From Pseudomonas sp. stari2 (GTDB lineage: Bacteria; Pseudomonadota; Gammaproteobacteria; Pseudomonadales; Pseudomonadaceae): a stretch of DNA of 64,000 nucleotides. A program made the translations under genes and the position numbers. Under the pieces are notes generated by a model. That model worked only from the letters and a program-made list of their open reading frames with translations. It searched no databases and was not told where the DNA came from. Shown piece after piece: positions 16,369-25,360 of the stretch; position 1 is the first letter of the stretch, and each line of letters opens with the position of its first letter. The stretch covers positions 4,867,501 through 4,931,500 of the forward strand of contig NZ_CP099760.1 in NCBI RefSeq assembly GCF_040760005.1, written 5' to 3'.

Positions 16369-18024
16369 TCAATCCTGCCACAGCACCGCCTCGCTGCGCT
16401 CGCTCCATTCTTCGAAGCGCGCGCCGTAGGTGTCTTCGATGACGTTGCGCTTGATCTTCAGGGTCGGCGTCAGGAAGCCGTTCTCCACCGCCCAACTGTC
16501 CTTGACCACCACCAGACGGCGCAGCCGTTCGTGCTTGTCGAGGACCGCGTTGACCTCCTCCAGCAGCTTTTCCAGGCTCGAATGCAGTTGCGGTCGTGCG
16601 TCTTCATGCCCGGCTGCCGAGATCACACACAGGCCCAGCGGTGCGCTCAGACCATCGCCGACCACGCAGACCTGCTCGATCCGGGTATGCACGGCGAGGC
16701 GGTTTTCAATCGGTGCCGGAGCGACGTACTTGCCTTTACTGGTCTTGAAGATTTCCTTGAGTCGCCCGGTCAGGCGCAAGCGACCCTCGGCGTCCTGTTC
16801 GCCCTTGTCGCCGGTGCGCAGGAAGCCGTCGACGGTCAGGGTCTCGGCGGTTTTCTGCGGTTCCTTGAAATAGCCCAGCATGTTGGCCTGGCTACGCACC
16901 TGCACTTCGCCGGACTCGTCGATTCGCACCTCGACGTCAGGACACGGCCGGCCGATCCAGCCCTCCTTGTATTGCCCCGGCAGGCAGATGTGCGAATAGC
17001 CGCAACTCTCGGTCATGCCGTAGACCTCCAGCACGTCGAGCCCGAGTTTCTGATACCAGCGCAACAAGGTCAGCGGCACCGGCGCCGCACCGGACAGCGC
17101 CACGCGCAGGGCATCCAGCCCTAACCCGGCCAGCACCTTGTGGCCGATCCGTTTGCCTATAAAGGGCAGACCGAGGAGAAAATCCAGGCGTTTCGCCGGG
17201 ATCTTGCTGTAGACGCCCATCTGGAATTTGGTCCAGATCCTCGGCACGCCAAACATCGCCGTCGGCCGCGCCCGTCTCAGATCGTCGAGAAAAGTATCGA
17301 GACTCTCGGCAAAGAAAACGGTTTGCCCGGTATAGATCGACGCCAGCTCGACGAACATCCGTTCGGCCACATGACACAGCGGCAGATAGGACAGCAGCCG
17401 ATCGTTTTCATTGAGGCCGAACAATTGCGTGCCGCGAGTCGTTGCGAATCCGAGGTTGGCAAAACTGTGCATCACGCCTTTGGGCAGGCCAGTGGTGCCG
17501 GAAGTGTAAATGATGGTCGCCAGTTGCTCGGCGGCAGGTCGCGGGTCGTCCTGGATCGGTGAATAACGTTGCAGGTCGCCCCAGTTGAAATCGAACTCGC
17601 CCGGTGGGTGCAGTGGCAGGCTGATGGTTGGCAGATCCGCCGGCACCCCGACCGACATCCCCGGCCAGTCATCCAGTTTGCCGATGAACGCCAGCACGCT
17701 TTCCGAATGAGTGAGGACCTGATTGACCGAGTCGGCTGTGAGATTGGGATAGAGCGGCACCGAAACATGGCCGGCCATCCAGATCGCCAGGTCGACGATG
17801 ATCCAGTGGGCGCAGTTTTTCGAGATCAGCGCGATGTGGCTGCCCTGGGGCAACTCCCGGGAGCGCAGCCAGTGCGCGGCGCAGCGGGCCTGATGGCCGA
17901 CGTCGGCCCAGGTCAGCGTCTCGACCTGCCCACCGCCGACGGGTTGCACCAGAAAGCGTTGGCGCGGGTGCCGGGCCTCGCGTTCGTAGAACACGTCCAG
18001 CGGTAATCGAAAAGCAGCAGACAT
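16369..18024 (-). CDS. AMP-dependent acyl-CoA synthetase (long-chain type)
   Basis: A 551-residue adenylate-forming enzyme that activates a fatty acid with ATP and CoA. The phosphate loop YTSGTTGLPKGVMHS is at about residues 170-184, the A5 motif in VYGMTESCGY, the hinge TGDKGEQDAEGRLRLTGRLKE at about 420-440, and the C-terminal lysine in NGFLTPTLKIKRN. The truncated linker and KTSKGKYVAPAPIEN resemble eukaryotic-type FAA/LACS enzymes more than E. coli FadD. AAAGGAG lies eight bases before the ATG. A 22-bp palindrome at 18065-18086, 41 bp upstream, is a likely repressor site. Confidence 0.93.
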   Translation of the reverse strand: MSAAFRLPLDVFYEREARHPRQRFLVQPVGGGQVETLTWADVGHQARCAAHWLRSRELPQGSHIALISKNCAHWIIVDLAIWMAGHVSVPLYPNLTADSVNQVLTHSESVLAFIGKLDDWPGMSVGVPADLPTISLPLHPPGEFDFNWGDLQRYSPIQDDPRPAAEQLATIIYTSGTTGLPKGVMHSFANLGFATTRGTQLFGLNENDRLLSYLPLCHVAERMFVELASIYTGQTVFFAESLDTFLDDLRRARPTAMFGVPRIWTKFQMGVYSKIPAKRLDFLLGLPFIGKRIGHKVLAGLGLDALRVALSGAAPVPLTLLRWYQKLGLDVLEVYGMTESCGYSHICLPGQYKEGWIGRPCPDVEVRIDESGEVQVRSQANMLGYFKEPQKTAETLTVDGFLRTGDKGEQDAEGRLRLTGRLKEIFKTSKGKYVAPAPIENRLAVHTRIEQVCVVGDGLSAPLGLCVISAAGHEDARPQLHSSLEKLLEEVNAVLDKHERLRRLVVVKDSWAVENGFLTPTLKIKRNVIEDTYGARFEEWSERSEAVLWQD

Positions 18025-18064
18025 GCGACTCGCTCCTTTCTTTTAGGGTTGGAGCAAGCGTAGC

Positions 18065-18086
18065 CAACCAAGCAAGTGCTTGGTTG
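18065..18086. promoter_or_regulatory. TetR-type operator palindrome
   Basis: Perfect 10-bp arms, CAACCAAGCA (18065-18074) and TGCTTGGTTG (18077-18086), are separated by AG. The size and symmetry fit a TetR-family repressor, and the position 41 bp before the acyl-CoA synthetase start fits repression of that operon by a fatty-acid- or acyl-CoA-responsive regulator. The regulator is not in the window. Confidence 0.6.
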
Positions 18087-18106
18087 ACTATTTCATACAA
18101 AAAATT

Positions 18107-18559
18107 TCACGGATGCTTGAGGCTGTTGAGCGTCATCGAGCCGATCAGCAACTCGCTGTGCTCAAGCTCGGCAAGCCCGGCGGTGCTGACTTTTTCCGGC
18201 GGATAGCCGGCACCGTGTTGCAGGTAGCTGAGCAGATTTCCCACCAGCGGATTGTGACTGACCAGCAGCACATTGCTCACCGACACCAGTTGTTCGGCGA
18301 CGCGGTCCGGATCGACTTCCGGGGTCAACCATTCGACTGTGCGGATCTCCGGTTCGAACCCCAGCGCCTCGCGCACCAGTTGCGCAGTCTGCTGTGCCCG
18401 CAGGTATGGGCTGGCGTAGATCGCCGTCAGTGGCTGGCCCATCAAGCGGGCCGCGCTGCTGAGCACTTCCTTGCGGCCATGAGCGGTCAGCTCCCGCTCG
18501 GAATCGGGGCGCGAGCCATAGGGCTCGGCCTCGCCGTGACGCAATACCCAGAGTTTCAT
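18107..18559 (-). CDS. sixA: Phosphohistidine phosphatase SixA
   Basis: A 150-residue histidine-phosphatase-superfamily enzyme. The RHG catalytic motif is in LRHGEAEP (residues 6-13), with ASPYLRAQQT around residue 49 and VSHNPLVG around 100. SixA removes phosphate from histidine-phosphotransfer domains. That is of interest here because the window encodes two hybrid kinases whose outputs depend on Hpt steps. It overlaps the DUF4389 gene upstream by four bases (ATGA). Confidence 0.93.
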   Translation of the reverse strand: MKLWVLRHGEAEPYGSRPDSERELTAHGRKEVLSSAARLMGQPLTAIYASPYLRAQQTAQLVREALGFEPEIRTVEWLTPEVDPDRVAEQLVSVSNVLLVSHNPLVGNLLSYLQHGAGYPPEKVSTAGLAELEHSELLIGSMTLNSLKHP

Positions 18560-18903
18560 AGCTTGGGTTCCTCATCCCGGGCCGGATGCGGTGCCGGCGC
18601 GACGACGTGTGGCGCTTCACCTTCCGGGGTACGCGGCGCCGGCCAGTCGGCGAACGGCCAGGGTTTCTGGTCGCTGTGGAAACTGCCGAACCGGCCGATC
18701 TGGGCCAGGAACTGGCTCAGGCTGTCGCCGAAATTCATCAGGCTGGCGCTCGGGGCGCCATAGATCAAACGATAGATCAGTTGCACCAGTACCACCGCGC
18801 CGAGGATGAACTGCGCCACCTGCCAGACCAGGATGTAGACGATCATCCACAACACCCGCAGCAGGATGGATTCGTACTTGGCTTCGGTTTTCGGATCGTT
18901 CAT
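18556..18903 (-). CDS. DUF4389-family membrane protein
   Basis: A 115-residue protein with one long or two short hydrophobic segments (residues about 14-47), then SLMNFGDSLSQFLAQIGRF, which is typical of DUF4389, and a proline-rich acidic tail. The function is unknown. It is coupled to sixA by a four-base overlap and lies 32 bases after gpsA on the same strand, so gpsA, this gene and sixA probably form an operon. Confidence 0.85.
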   Translation of the reverse strand: MNDPKTEAKYESILLRVLWMIVYILVWQVAQFILGAVVLVQLIYRLIYGAPSASLMNFGDSLSQFLAQIGRFGSFHSDQKPWPFADWPAPRTPEGEAPHVVAPAPHPARDEEPKL

Positions 18904-18935
18904 GTCTAGCTCCCCTGCCCTGAAATAAAAGGCAA

Positions 18936-19961
18936 TCAGTTGAAACCACTGGTGGAAATGAAGTCGACGTCAGTCTTCGGCTCGGCGCGCATCAACAGGC
19001 CGATCACCTGTTCCAGCGTGCGCCCTTCGAACAGGATCGCGTGCAGCCCGGCGACCAGCGGCATGTACACGCCAACCTCCTGGGCCTTGGCCTTGAGCAC
19101 TTTCAGGGTATTGACCCCTTCGGCCACTTCACCAAGACGCGAGACTGCTTCATCGAGGCTCAAACCCTGACCGAGTGCAAAACCGACCTGATAGTTGCGG
19201 CTCTTCGGCGACGAGCAAGTGACGATCAGGTCGCCGACCCCGGCCAGACCGAGGAAGGTCATCGGGTTGGCGCCCTGATTCACCGCAAACCGGGTCATCT
19301 CGGCCAGGGCGCGAGTGATCAGCATGCTCTTGGTGTTCTCGCCCATCTCCAGCGCCACAGCCATGCCGGCGATGATCGCGTAGACGTTTTTCAGTGCACC
19401 GCCCAGCTCCACGCCGAAGCGGTCGGCACTGGCATAGACACGGAAAGTGCGACCATGCAGCGCGGCCTGCACTTCTTTGCACAGTTCTTCGTCCTCACTG
19501 GCGACCACCGTGGCGGTCAGCGCGTGCTCGGCGATTTCCCGCGCCAGGTTCGGCCCGGACAGCACGCCGATGCGCGCCTGCGGGGCGATTTCTTCGAGGA
19601 TCTGGCTCATCAGTTTGAAGGTGTGGGCTTCGATGCCCTTGGTCAGGCTGACCAGCATCTTGCCGCTCAGACGCTCGGCATGCGCCGCCAATACCGTGCG
19701 CAGTGCGCTCGATGGCAACGCGACGAAGCACAACTCGCAGGCATCGAGGGTTTCCTGCAGGTCGGTGACGGCCGTCACGCCCGGCAGAATCTTGATGCCC
19801 TTGAGATAACGCGGGTTCTCGCGATTGACCCGGATGGCCTCGGCCTGTTCGGGGTCACGCATCCACTGCCGGACTTGATGGCCGTTCTCGGCCAACAGAT
19901 TGGCCACGGCGGTACCGAAACTTCCGCCTCCCAGGACCGCAATCGGGCGCTGTTCAGTCAT
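18936..19961 (-). CDS. gpsA: Glycerol-3-phosphate dehydrogenase [NAD(P)+]
   Basis: Makes sn-glycerol 3-phosphate from dihydroxyacetone phosphate for phospholipid synthesis. The 341-residue protein has the GGGSFGTA dinucleotide motif at about residues 12-19, the SLTKGIE segment, SGPNLAREI, the catalytic lysine in [10 protein letters not shown], and [12 protein letters not shown]. The ATG at 19961 ([13 protein letters not shown]) matches the family start; the frame open to 20039 is not used. It heads the minus-strand operon and is divergent from the TonB receptor gene. Confidence 0.96.
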   Translation of the reverse strand: MTEQRPIAVLGGGSFGTAVANLLAENGHQVRQWMRDPEQAEAIRVNRENPRYLKGIKILPGVTAVTDLQETLDACELCFVALPSSALRTVLAAHAERLSGKMLVSLTKGIEAHTFKLMSQILEEIAPQARIGVLSGPNLAREIAEHALTATVVASEDEELCKEVQAALHGRTFRVYASADRFGVELGGALKNVYAIIAGMAVALEMGENTKSMLITRALAEMTRFAVNQGANPMTFLGLAGVGDLIVTCSSPKSRNYQVGFALGQGLSLDEAVSRLGEVAEGVNTLKVLKAKAQEVGVYMPLVAGLHAILFEGRTLEQVIGLLMRAEPKTDVDFISTSGFN

Positions 19962-20070
19962 ATGTAATCCGTTAATCCATACCAGTGGCGATGCGGGCAT
20001 TATACGGAGCGGCCCCTTCTCGGACAGCCCCGGCGTCAATTACCCGCACTTGTAGGAAGAAGACCAATAA

Positions 20071-20120
20071 AACCGAGGAAAATGCCCGCAACGTGACTGG
20101 AAAAGTCACTGTCCTCGGTT
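20071..20120. promoter_or_regulatory. Nested inverted repeat in front of the TonB receptor gene
   Basis: The outer arms AACCGAGGA (20071-20079) and TCCTCGGTT (20112-20120) enclose a second hairpin, GTGACT (20093-20098) with AGTCAC (20104-20109). It sits 38 bp before the receptor start. It could be an RNA leader structure, an operator or a terminator remnant. No Fur-box-like sequence is visible in 19962-20157. Confidence 0.5.
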
Positions 20121-20157
20121 AACATGCGCGCCAATTCTTTGCTATCAAGGCCGCGTC

Positions 20158-22281
20158 GTGTTTTCTGGCACTCCCTCCCCGCGTTCGTCCCTGCTGCTGG
20201 CGCTGCTGTTCAGCCCGATGTTGCTGGCGGACGACCTGTTTCTCGACAGCGAGGCCTTGCCCCAGATCCTCACGGCCACGCGCCTGAAACAGTCGCCGGC
20301 GGAAGTCCCCGGCAGCATGACCGTGATCGACAGCGAACTGATCAACGCCAGCGGTGCCCGGGACATCAGCGAACTGCTGCGCCTGGTGCCCGGCATGATG
20401 GTCGGCAACATCAGCGGCAATCAGGCGGTGGTGAACTATCACGGCACCAACGCCACCGAAGCGCGGCGCATGCAAGTGCTGATCGATGGCCGCTCGGTGT
20501 ACCGCGCCGGCCTGGCCACGGTGGACTGGAGCGACATCCCGGTGGCCATGGAAGACATCGAACGCATCGAAGTTTTTCGCGGCCCGAACACCGTCAGTTA
20601 CGGCGCCAACGCGCTGATGGCGGTGGTCAACATCATCACCCGCAACCCGGCCGACAGCCACGGCACACGGCTGAAAATCACCCGTGGCCAACGGGGCATC
20701 AACGACTTCTATGCCAGCCAGGGAACGGGTTGGAATGGCGGAGACCTGCGCCTGTCGCTGTCCGGCCAGGAAGATGACGGCTTTGACAGCGACCGCACCG
20801 GCGCCGATTACCGCGACAGCCGACGCTTGAACCGCTTCAGCCTTGCCGTGAGCCAGGCCCTCAGCGATAACCAGAGCGTGGACTGGCAGCTCAACGCCAA
20901 AGACGGAACCAACCAGCGACCTTACACCTACCGTCCGGTGTTCTCCGGGATTACCGCTGCCGGGAACAATTCCGACGTGATCGCCAAGGATTACGCCGGC
21001 TCGGTGCGCTGGAACCTGGACATCAACCCCGATCACAGCCTTTATGTACAAGGCTCGGCGCAACACTGGGATCGCCAGCAGACCTGGCGCGCCTGCGATG
21101 CTGAAGTGTCCTTCAGTCCGCAACTCACAGAGCTGTGGCAACTCAATCCGAACTACACCGAACAACTGGCGCGCAACATCACCCGCTACACCGGACCCGG
21201 TGCTGCGCCCGGCACGCCAACGGAAATGGCCCTGGCCAATCAGGTGCTCGATCAATGGCGCAATGGCGCCAGCCGGACCCTGTGCGGCGATATCGACCAG
21301 AGTGCCCGGGAATCGCGCTATGACCTGGAATTGCAGGACACCCTCAGCCTGTCCGACAGTCTGCGTCTGGTCAGCGGCCTGAACTATCGTTACGACCGGG
21401 CCGATTCTGAGACCTATTTCAACGGAACGCTGGACGACACCACGTGGCGCGCCTTTGGCCAACTGGAATGGCGCGCCAGCGAACACTGGTTGTTGCAGGG
21501 CGGCGCCATGTTTGAAAACACTCAACTGATCGGCAGTTCGCTGACGCCCAGGTTTGCCGTCAATTACCTGATCAGCCCGCGCCACAGCCTGCGCGCGGTG
21601 TACTCGGAAGCGATTCGCTCGCCGGACATGTTCGAGAACAACGTCAACTGGAGTTATCAGGTGACCAACCTGCGCCCCTCCGCCTATGGCCAGTCTTCGG
21701 CCCGTTACTTCGTCAAGACCCGGGGCCCCGGCGATCTGGACCAGGAGCACATGCGCTCGCGGGAACTCGGCTACAACGGCTTTTTCCCCGAGTGGGGCCT
21801 GGCGCTCGACGTGAAGCTGTTCTATGACGAAATCACCGGGATGATCAGCGAGCCGCTGCGCAACAATCAGTACATCGCCAGCAACGCCAACGACTCGCGC
21901 TTTCGCGGCACCGAAACCCAGCTGGACTGGCGCCTGAGTGCGGCCGATCGGCTGCGCCTGACTTACGCCTACGTCGATGCCGAGGCGAGCAACCCGCTGG
22001 ACCAGAAGTTCACCGCGCGCAACAGCGGCTCGGCCGGCTGGCTGCGCGACTGGGGTCAGGGCTGGAACAGCGCCCTCTTCTATTACGGTGACAACGCACT
22101 CAACGGCTATCGCTTCGAGCGGGTCGACACGCGCATCGCCAAACGCATCCCGCTGGGCAAGGCTCAACTGCAACTGGCCGGGGTGCTGCAACAGCGTCTG
22201 GACAATGAGCCGACCACGTTCGTCGACAACAATTACGACGAACGCCGAGTGATGTATTTCAGCGCCGAACTGGAGTTCTAG
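20158..22281 (+). CDS. TonB-dependent outer-membrane receptor
   Basis: A 707-residue receptor. A signal peptide (residues 1-24, ending LLAD) precedes a plug domain (about 35-150) with RDISELLRLVPGMMVG, VLIDGRSVY, IERIEVFRGPNTVSYGANALMAVVNIITR, then a 22-strand-type barrel ending with aromatic F. There is no N-terminal STN signalling extension, so control by a sigma/anti-sigma pair is unlikely. The start is GTG 20158 with AAGG upstream. It heads a three-gene operon, with one base to the binding-protein gene, and corresponds by position to PA1613. No Fur site is visible and the ligand is unknown. Confidence 0.93.
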   Translation: MFSGTPSPRSSLLLALLFSPMLLADDLFLDSEALPQILTATRLKQSPAEVPGSMTVIDSELINASGARDISELLRLVPGMMVGNISGNQAVVNYHGTNATEARRMQVLIDGRSVYRAGLATVDWSDIPVAMEDIERIEVFRGPNTVSYGANALMAVVNIITRNPADSHGTRLKITRGQRGINDFYASQGTGWNGGDLRLSLSGQEDDGFDSDRTGADYRDSRRLNRFSLAVSQALSDNQSVDWQLNAKDGTNQRPYTYRPVFSGITAAGNNSDVIAKDYAGSVRWNLDINPDHSLYVQGSAQHWDRQQTWRACDAEVSFSPQLTELWQLNPNYTEQLARNITRYTGPGAAPGTPTEMALANQVLDQWRNGASRTLCGDIDQSARESRYDLELQDTLSLSDSLRLVSGLNYRYDRADSETYFNGTLDDTTWRAFGQLEWRASEHWLLQGGAMFENTQLIGSSLTPRFAVNYLISPRHSLRAVYSEAIRSPDMFENNVNWSYQVTNLRPSAYGQSSARYFVKTRGPGDLDQEHMRSRELGYNGFFPEWGLALDVKLFYDEITGMISEPLRNNQYIASNANDSRFRGTETQLDWRLSAADRLRLTYAYVDAEASNPLDQKFTARNSGSAGWLRDWGQGWNSALFYYGDNALNGYRFERVDTRIAKRIPLGKAQLQLAGVLQQRLDNEPTTFVDNNYDERRVMYFSAELEF

Positions 22282-22282
22282 G

Positions 22283-23215
22283 ATGCGCTACGCCCTGTCA
22301 CGGAAGATGCCAACCGCCGGCCAATGGCTGGTCGGGTTGTGCCTGTTCCTGACAGCCTGGCTGCACGGCGTGGCGGTGCAGGCGGCCGATATTCTGCTGA
22401 CTGGCGCCGAGGAAAGCCCCGGCGTGCAATCGTTCGTGCAGGCCCTGAGCGAGCTGCGCCCCACCGACCGCGTACATTTCCAGCCACTGGCGAGCCTGCC
22501 GGCGCCGGGCAAGTTGCCGTCCAGCCTGCGCCTGATTCTTCTGGACCTGCCGAGCCTCGACTGGCGCATGCAGGAATCCCAGGGGCCGGCGACGCTGGTC
22601 CTGCGCATCAGCCGCTTGCAGGCCCGACAGCGCTTCGGCACCGCCCAACCGCCCCACTTGAGTCTGCTGTGGAGCGATCCGCCGCTGAGTCGCCAGTTGC
22701 AGTTGATCCGGCGGATCCTGCCTCAGGCTCAGCGAGTCGGCGTGCTGTTCGATCAGCACAGCGAGTTCCTGCTCAAGGAGCTGCAATCGGCCGCCCGGCC
22801 GCTGAATCTGCAAATCGTCCCGCAGCGCTGGGATAACACCCATGACAGCCGCCCCTTGCAGACCGTGCTGAAAAACAGCGATGTGCTGCTGGGCCTTGAC
22901 GACCCCGACCTGTACAACCCGAAAACCGCGAAAAACCTGCTGCTCAGCAGCTATTCGCGACAACTGGCGCTGATCGGTCCGAACGTTTCGTTCGTGCGCG
23001 CCGGCAGCCTCGCCAGCACTTACAGCGACCAGAGCGATTGGCTGGCGGTGCTCGACGAATTGCTCGACCGACCACCGACCACCTGGCCGAGAGAGCTCTA
23101 TCCCGAGCGCTTTAAAGTATCAAGCAATGCGCAGGTGGCTCGTTCATTAGGAATAGAACCGATGAACGAAGCGTCTGTTGCCGAAGAGTTGGCCCAAGGA
23201 GAGCGCCGCCCATGA
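22283..23215 (+). CDS. Periplasmic substrate-binding-like protein
   Basis: A 310-residue protein with a signal peptide (cleavage near AVQAAD, residue about 35) and the layout of ABC-type periplasmic binding proteins of the type-1 fold. RILPQAQRVGVLFDQHSEFLLKELQSAA resembles the inter-lobe region of ABC substrate-binding proteins of the TrpX/YtfQ kind. No permease or ATPase gene accompanies it, which suggests a sensory rather than a transport role. Its stop overlaps the hybrid kinase start (ATGA), so it is a candidate to present ligand to the kinase sensor domain. It corresponds by position to PA1612. Confidence 0.82.
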   Translation: MRYALSRKMPTAGQWLVGLCLFLTAWLHGVAVQAADILLTGAEESPGVQSFVQALSELRPTDRVHFQPLASLPAPGKLPSSLRLILLDLPSLDWRMQESQGPATLVLRISRLQARQRFGTAQPPHLSLLWSDPPLSRQLQLIRRILPQAQRVGVLFDQHSEFLLKELQSAARPLNLQIVPQRWDNTHDSRPLQTVLKNSDVLLGLDDPDLYNPKTAKNLLLSSYSRQLALIGPNVSFVRAGSLASTYSDQSDWLAVLDELLDRPPTTWPRELYPERFKVSSNAQVARSLGIEPMNEASVAEELAQGERRP

Positions 23216-25113
23216 TTTTCCGCCGTTGGGACATCAATACCCGCACCCAGTTGATCAGCCTGGGCCCTGCGCTGTTGCTGACCTTGCTGCTGATCAGTTT
23301 TTTCACCTTCGTGCGCATCCAGGATTTGCGTCAGGAGCTGAATCACACCGGCCAACTGATCGCCAACCAGCTCGCGCCAGCTACCGAGTACGGTGTGATT
23401 TCCGGCAACAACGAGGTGTTGGAAAGCCTGCTGAAAGCCACACTGGCCACGCCGAATGTGCGGTTCCTGGAAATCCAGGACAGCGCCAACCGGATTCTGG
23501 CGTATGTGGAACAACCGTCGGACATCCATAAGCGCCCGCATCAGGTCGAAGTGTTCCAGTCACCGGTGCGGCTGCAACGGATTGCCTTGCACAATGATTT
23601 CTTTCAGGACGGCAAGACCAATAACGGCGGTGCCAGCGAGGATTATCTGGGGCGGGTGATCGTCGGTCTGTCCAACGATGCATTCAGTCAGCGCCAACAG
23701 GAGATCCTGCTCAAGGCCGGGATCCTGGCGCTGTTCGCCCTGCTCTTCACCTTCGTTCTGGCGCGGCGCCTGGCCGGCAGCCTGTCGCAGCCGATCCGCG
23801 ATATTGGCGATGCGGTCAAGGCGATTCAGGACGGTGACTACAAGACTCCATTGCCGATTGTCGATGACACCGAGCTGGGGGCTTTGTCGCAGCACATCAA
23901 CAACCTTGCCCAGGCACTGGAACAGGCCAGTCGCGAACAGCACCAGGCCATGGCGCAACTGATCCAGACACGCGAAGAGGCGGAAAAGGCCAACAACGCC
24001 AAGTCGGACTTCCTGGCCATGATGAGCCATGAACTGCGCACTCCGATGAATGGTGTCCTGGGCATGCTGCAATTGCTGGAAACCACCGACATGACCGAGG
24101 AGCAGGTCGAGTACGCGGCGCTGGCTTCCGAGTCCACCGAGCATTTGCTCAAGGTGATCAACGACATTCTGGATTTCTCGCGCATCGAGCGTTCGGAACT
24201 GGAACTGGAGCACATCCCGTTCAACCTCGCCGACTTGATCGGCGCGTGTGCGCAGTCGTTCCAGCACAGCGCGGCGCAACGTGGCCTGGAGTTGCAACTG
24301 CGGATTCCTGAAGACTTGCGCGGCTTGCAGGTACAGGGCGATCCGACGCGGATCCGGCAGATTCTGGTCAATCTGGTGGGCAATGCACTGAAGTTCACCG
24401 AACAGGGGCGCGTCAGCATCGAGGCGCAGTGGCAATCGCTGGATCACGAATTGCTGTGGTTCACCTGCTCGGTGCGCGACAGCGGCATCGGGATTTCTTC
24501 CGAAAGCCTGGAATTGATGTTCAACGCGTTCCAGCAGGCCGACAGCTCGATTTCGCGTCGTTATGGCGGGACCGGTCTGGGCTTGCCGATTGCCCGCACG
24601 CTGGCCGAACGCATGGGCGGCACCTTGCGCGCGCAAAGCGAAGAAGGTCGCGGCTCGGTGTTTACCCTGGAAATTCCGCTGGCTCTATATAAGCAGGCAT
24701 TGCCGATGCTGGCAGCGCCGCGGGCAATCGATGGCAATGCACACGGCGAAGGCCGCAATGTCCTGCTGGTGGAGGACAACCCGGTTAACCAGACGGTGAT
24801 CGAAGCCATGCTGCGCAGCCTGGGCTTCACTGTCAGCGTCGCCACCGATGGCATGCAGGCTGTTCGCAGTGCCGGTGGCAGTCGTTACGAAGCGATCCTG
24901 ATGGATTGCCGTTTGCCGATCATCGATGGTTACGAAGCGACCCGACAGATCCGCCGCCTGCCCGGCTGCGGCCATGTTCCGATCATCGCCCTGACGGCCA
25001 ACGCGTTGCAGGGCGACCGGGAAAACTGCCTGTCGGCGGGGATGAATGATTACCTGGCCAAGCCGTTCAAACGTAATGACCTGCAGCAGATTCTGCAGCG
25101 CTGGGTGCAGTAG
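23212..25113 (+). CDS. Hybrid sensor histidine kinase, PA1611-like
   Basis: A 633-residue inner-membrane kinase. TM1 is about residues 15-34, a periplasmic sensor of about 135 residues follows, TM2 is about 170-188, then HAMP, a coiled coil, a HisKA domain with MMSHELRTPMNGVLGM (phosphoacceptor His about 275), an HATPase with NLVGNALKF, DSGIGI and GGTGLGLPI, and a C-terminal receiver with VEDNPVNQ, MDCRLPIIDGYEATR and AKPF. There is no Hpt domain. In P. aeruginosa the kinase at this position next to fabA, PA1611, binds RetS and relieves GacS from RetS inhibition; I infer the same role from synteny and architecture. It is coupled to the binding-protein gene. Confidence 0.9.
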   Translation: MIFRRWDINTRTQLISLGPALLLTLLLISFFTFVRIQDLRQELNHTGQLIANQLAPATEYGVISGNNEVLESLLKATLATPNVRFLEIQDSANRILAYVEQPSDIHKRPHQVEVFQSPVRLQRIALHNDFFQDGKTNNGGASEDYLGRVIVGLSNDAFSQRQQEILLKAGILALFALLFTFVLARRLAGSLSQPIRDIGDAVKAIQDGDYKTPLPIVDDTELGALSQHINNLAQALEQASREQHQAMAQLIQTREEAEKANNAKSDFLAMMSHELRTPMNGVLGMLQLLETTDMTEEQVEYAALASESTEHLLKVINDILDFSRIERSELELEHIPFNLADLIGACAQSFQHSAAQRGLELQLRIPEDLRGLQVQGDPTRIRQILVNLVGNALKFTEQGRVSIEAQWQSLDHELLWFTCSVRDSGIGISSESLELMFNAFQQADSSISRRYGGTGLGLPIARTLAERMGGTLRAQSEEGRGSVFTLEIPLALYKQALPMLAAPRAIDGNAHGEGRNVLLVEDNPVNQTVIEAMLRSLGFTVSVATDGMQAVRSAGGSRYEAILMDCRLPIIDGYEATRQIRRLPGCGHVPIIALTANALQGDRENCLSAGMNDYLAKPFKRNDLQQILQRWVQ

Positions 25114-25211
25114 GGAGGCCCTTTCGAGCATCTGCGACTGGCGTGAAAAGCGAAAGTGCGGCAGTCTTAGGCACCCGAACGAGCCTCAAAAGGGGCTTGA
25201 ATAAAAATTTC

Positions 25212-25229
25212 AGTGCACAAGTGTACATT
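25212..25229. promoter_or_regulatory. Candidate DesT/FabR-type operator before fabA
   Basis: AGTGCACAAGTGTACATT is an imperfect palindrome in the fabA upstream region. In P. aeruginosa the fabAB promoter is controlled by the TetR-family regulator DesT, which binds an 18-22 bp palindrome with similar half sites. The match is by eye only. The remaining 131 bp up to fabA show no other clear element. Confidence 0.4.
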
Positions 25230-25360
25230 CATGTCCTTGGTGCTGTGACTTTCACCACAACGCAATAGTCTATGAGTAGGCTGCCGGTTCGAGGCATGAA
25301 CGCGTCGATCGGTCGGGAAGATTTGCCCCACCTGCCGCATGGGATTATTGAGGAGCTCGC

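Noticed and set aside
20119..22191. A 690-codon open frame on the minus strand
   Set aside because: It is the shadow of the TonB receptor gene: high GC3 removes stops on the opposite strand. It has no family motif, and the plus-strand frame has a complete receptor signature.
25222..25229. A sigma-70 -10 box for fabA near TTGAAT at 25197
   Set aside because: Candidate -10 hexamers give spacers of 19-21 bp, so no promoter was called there.
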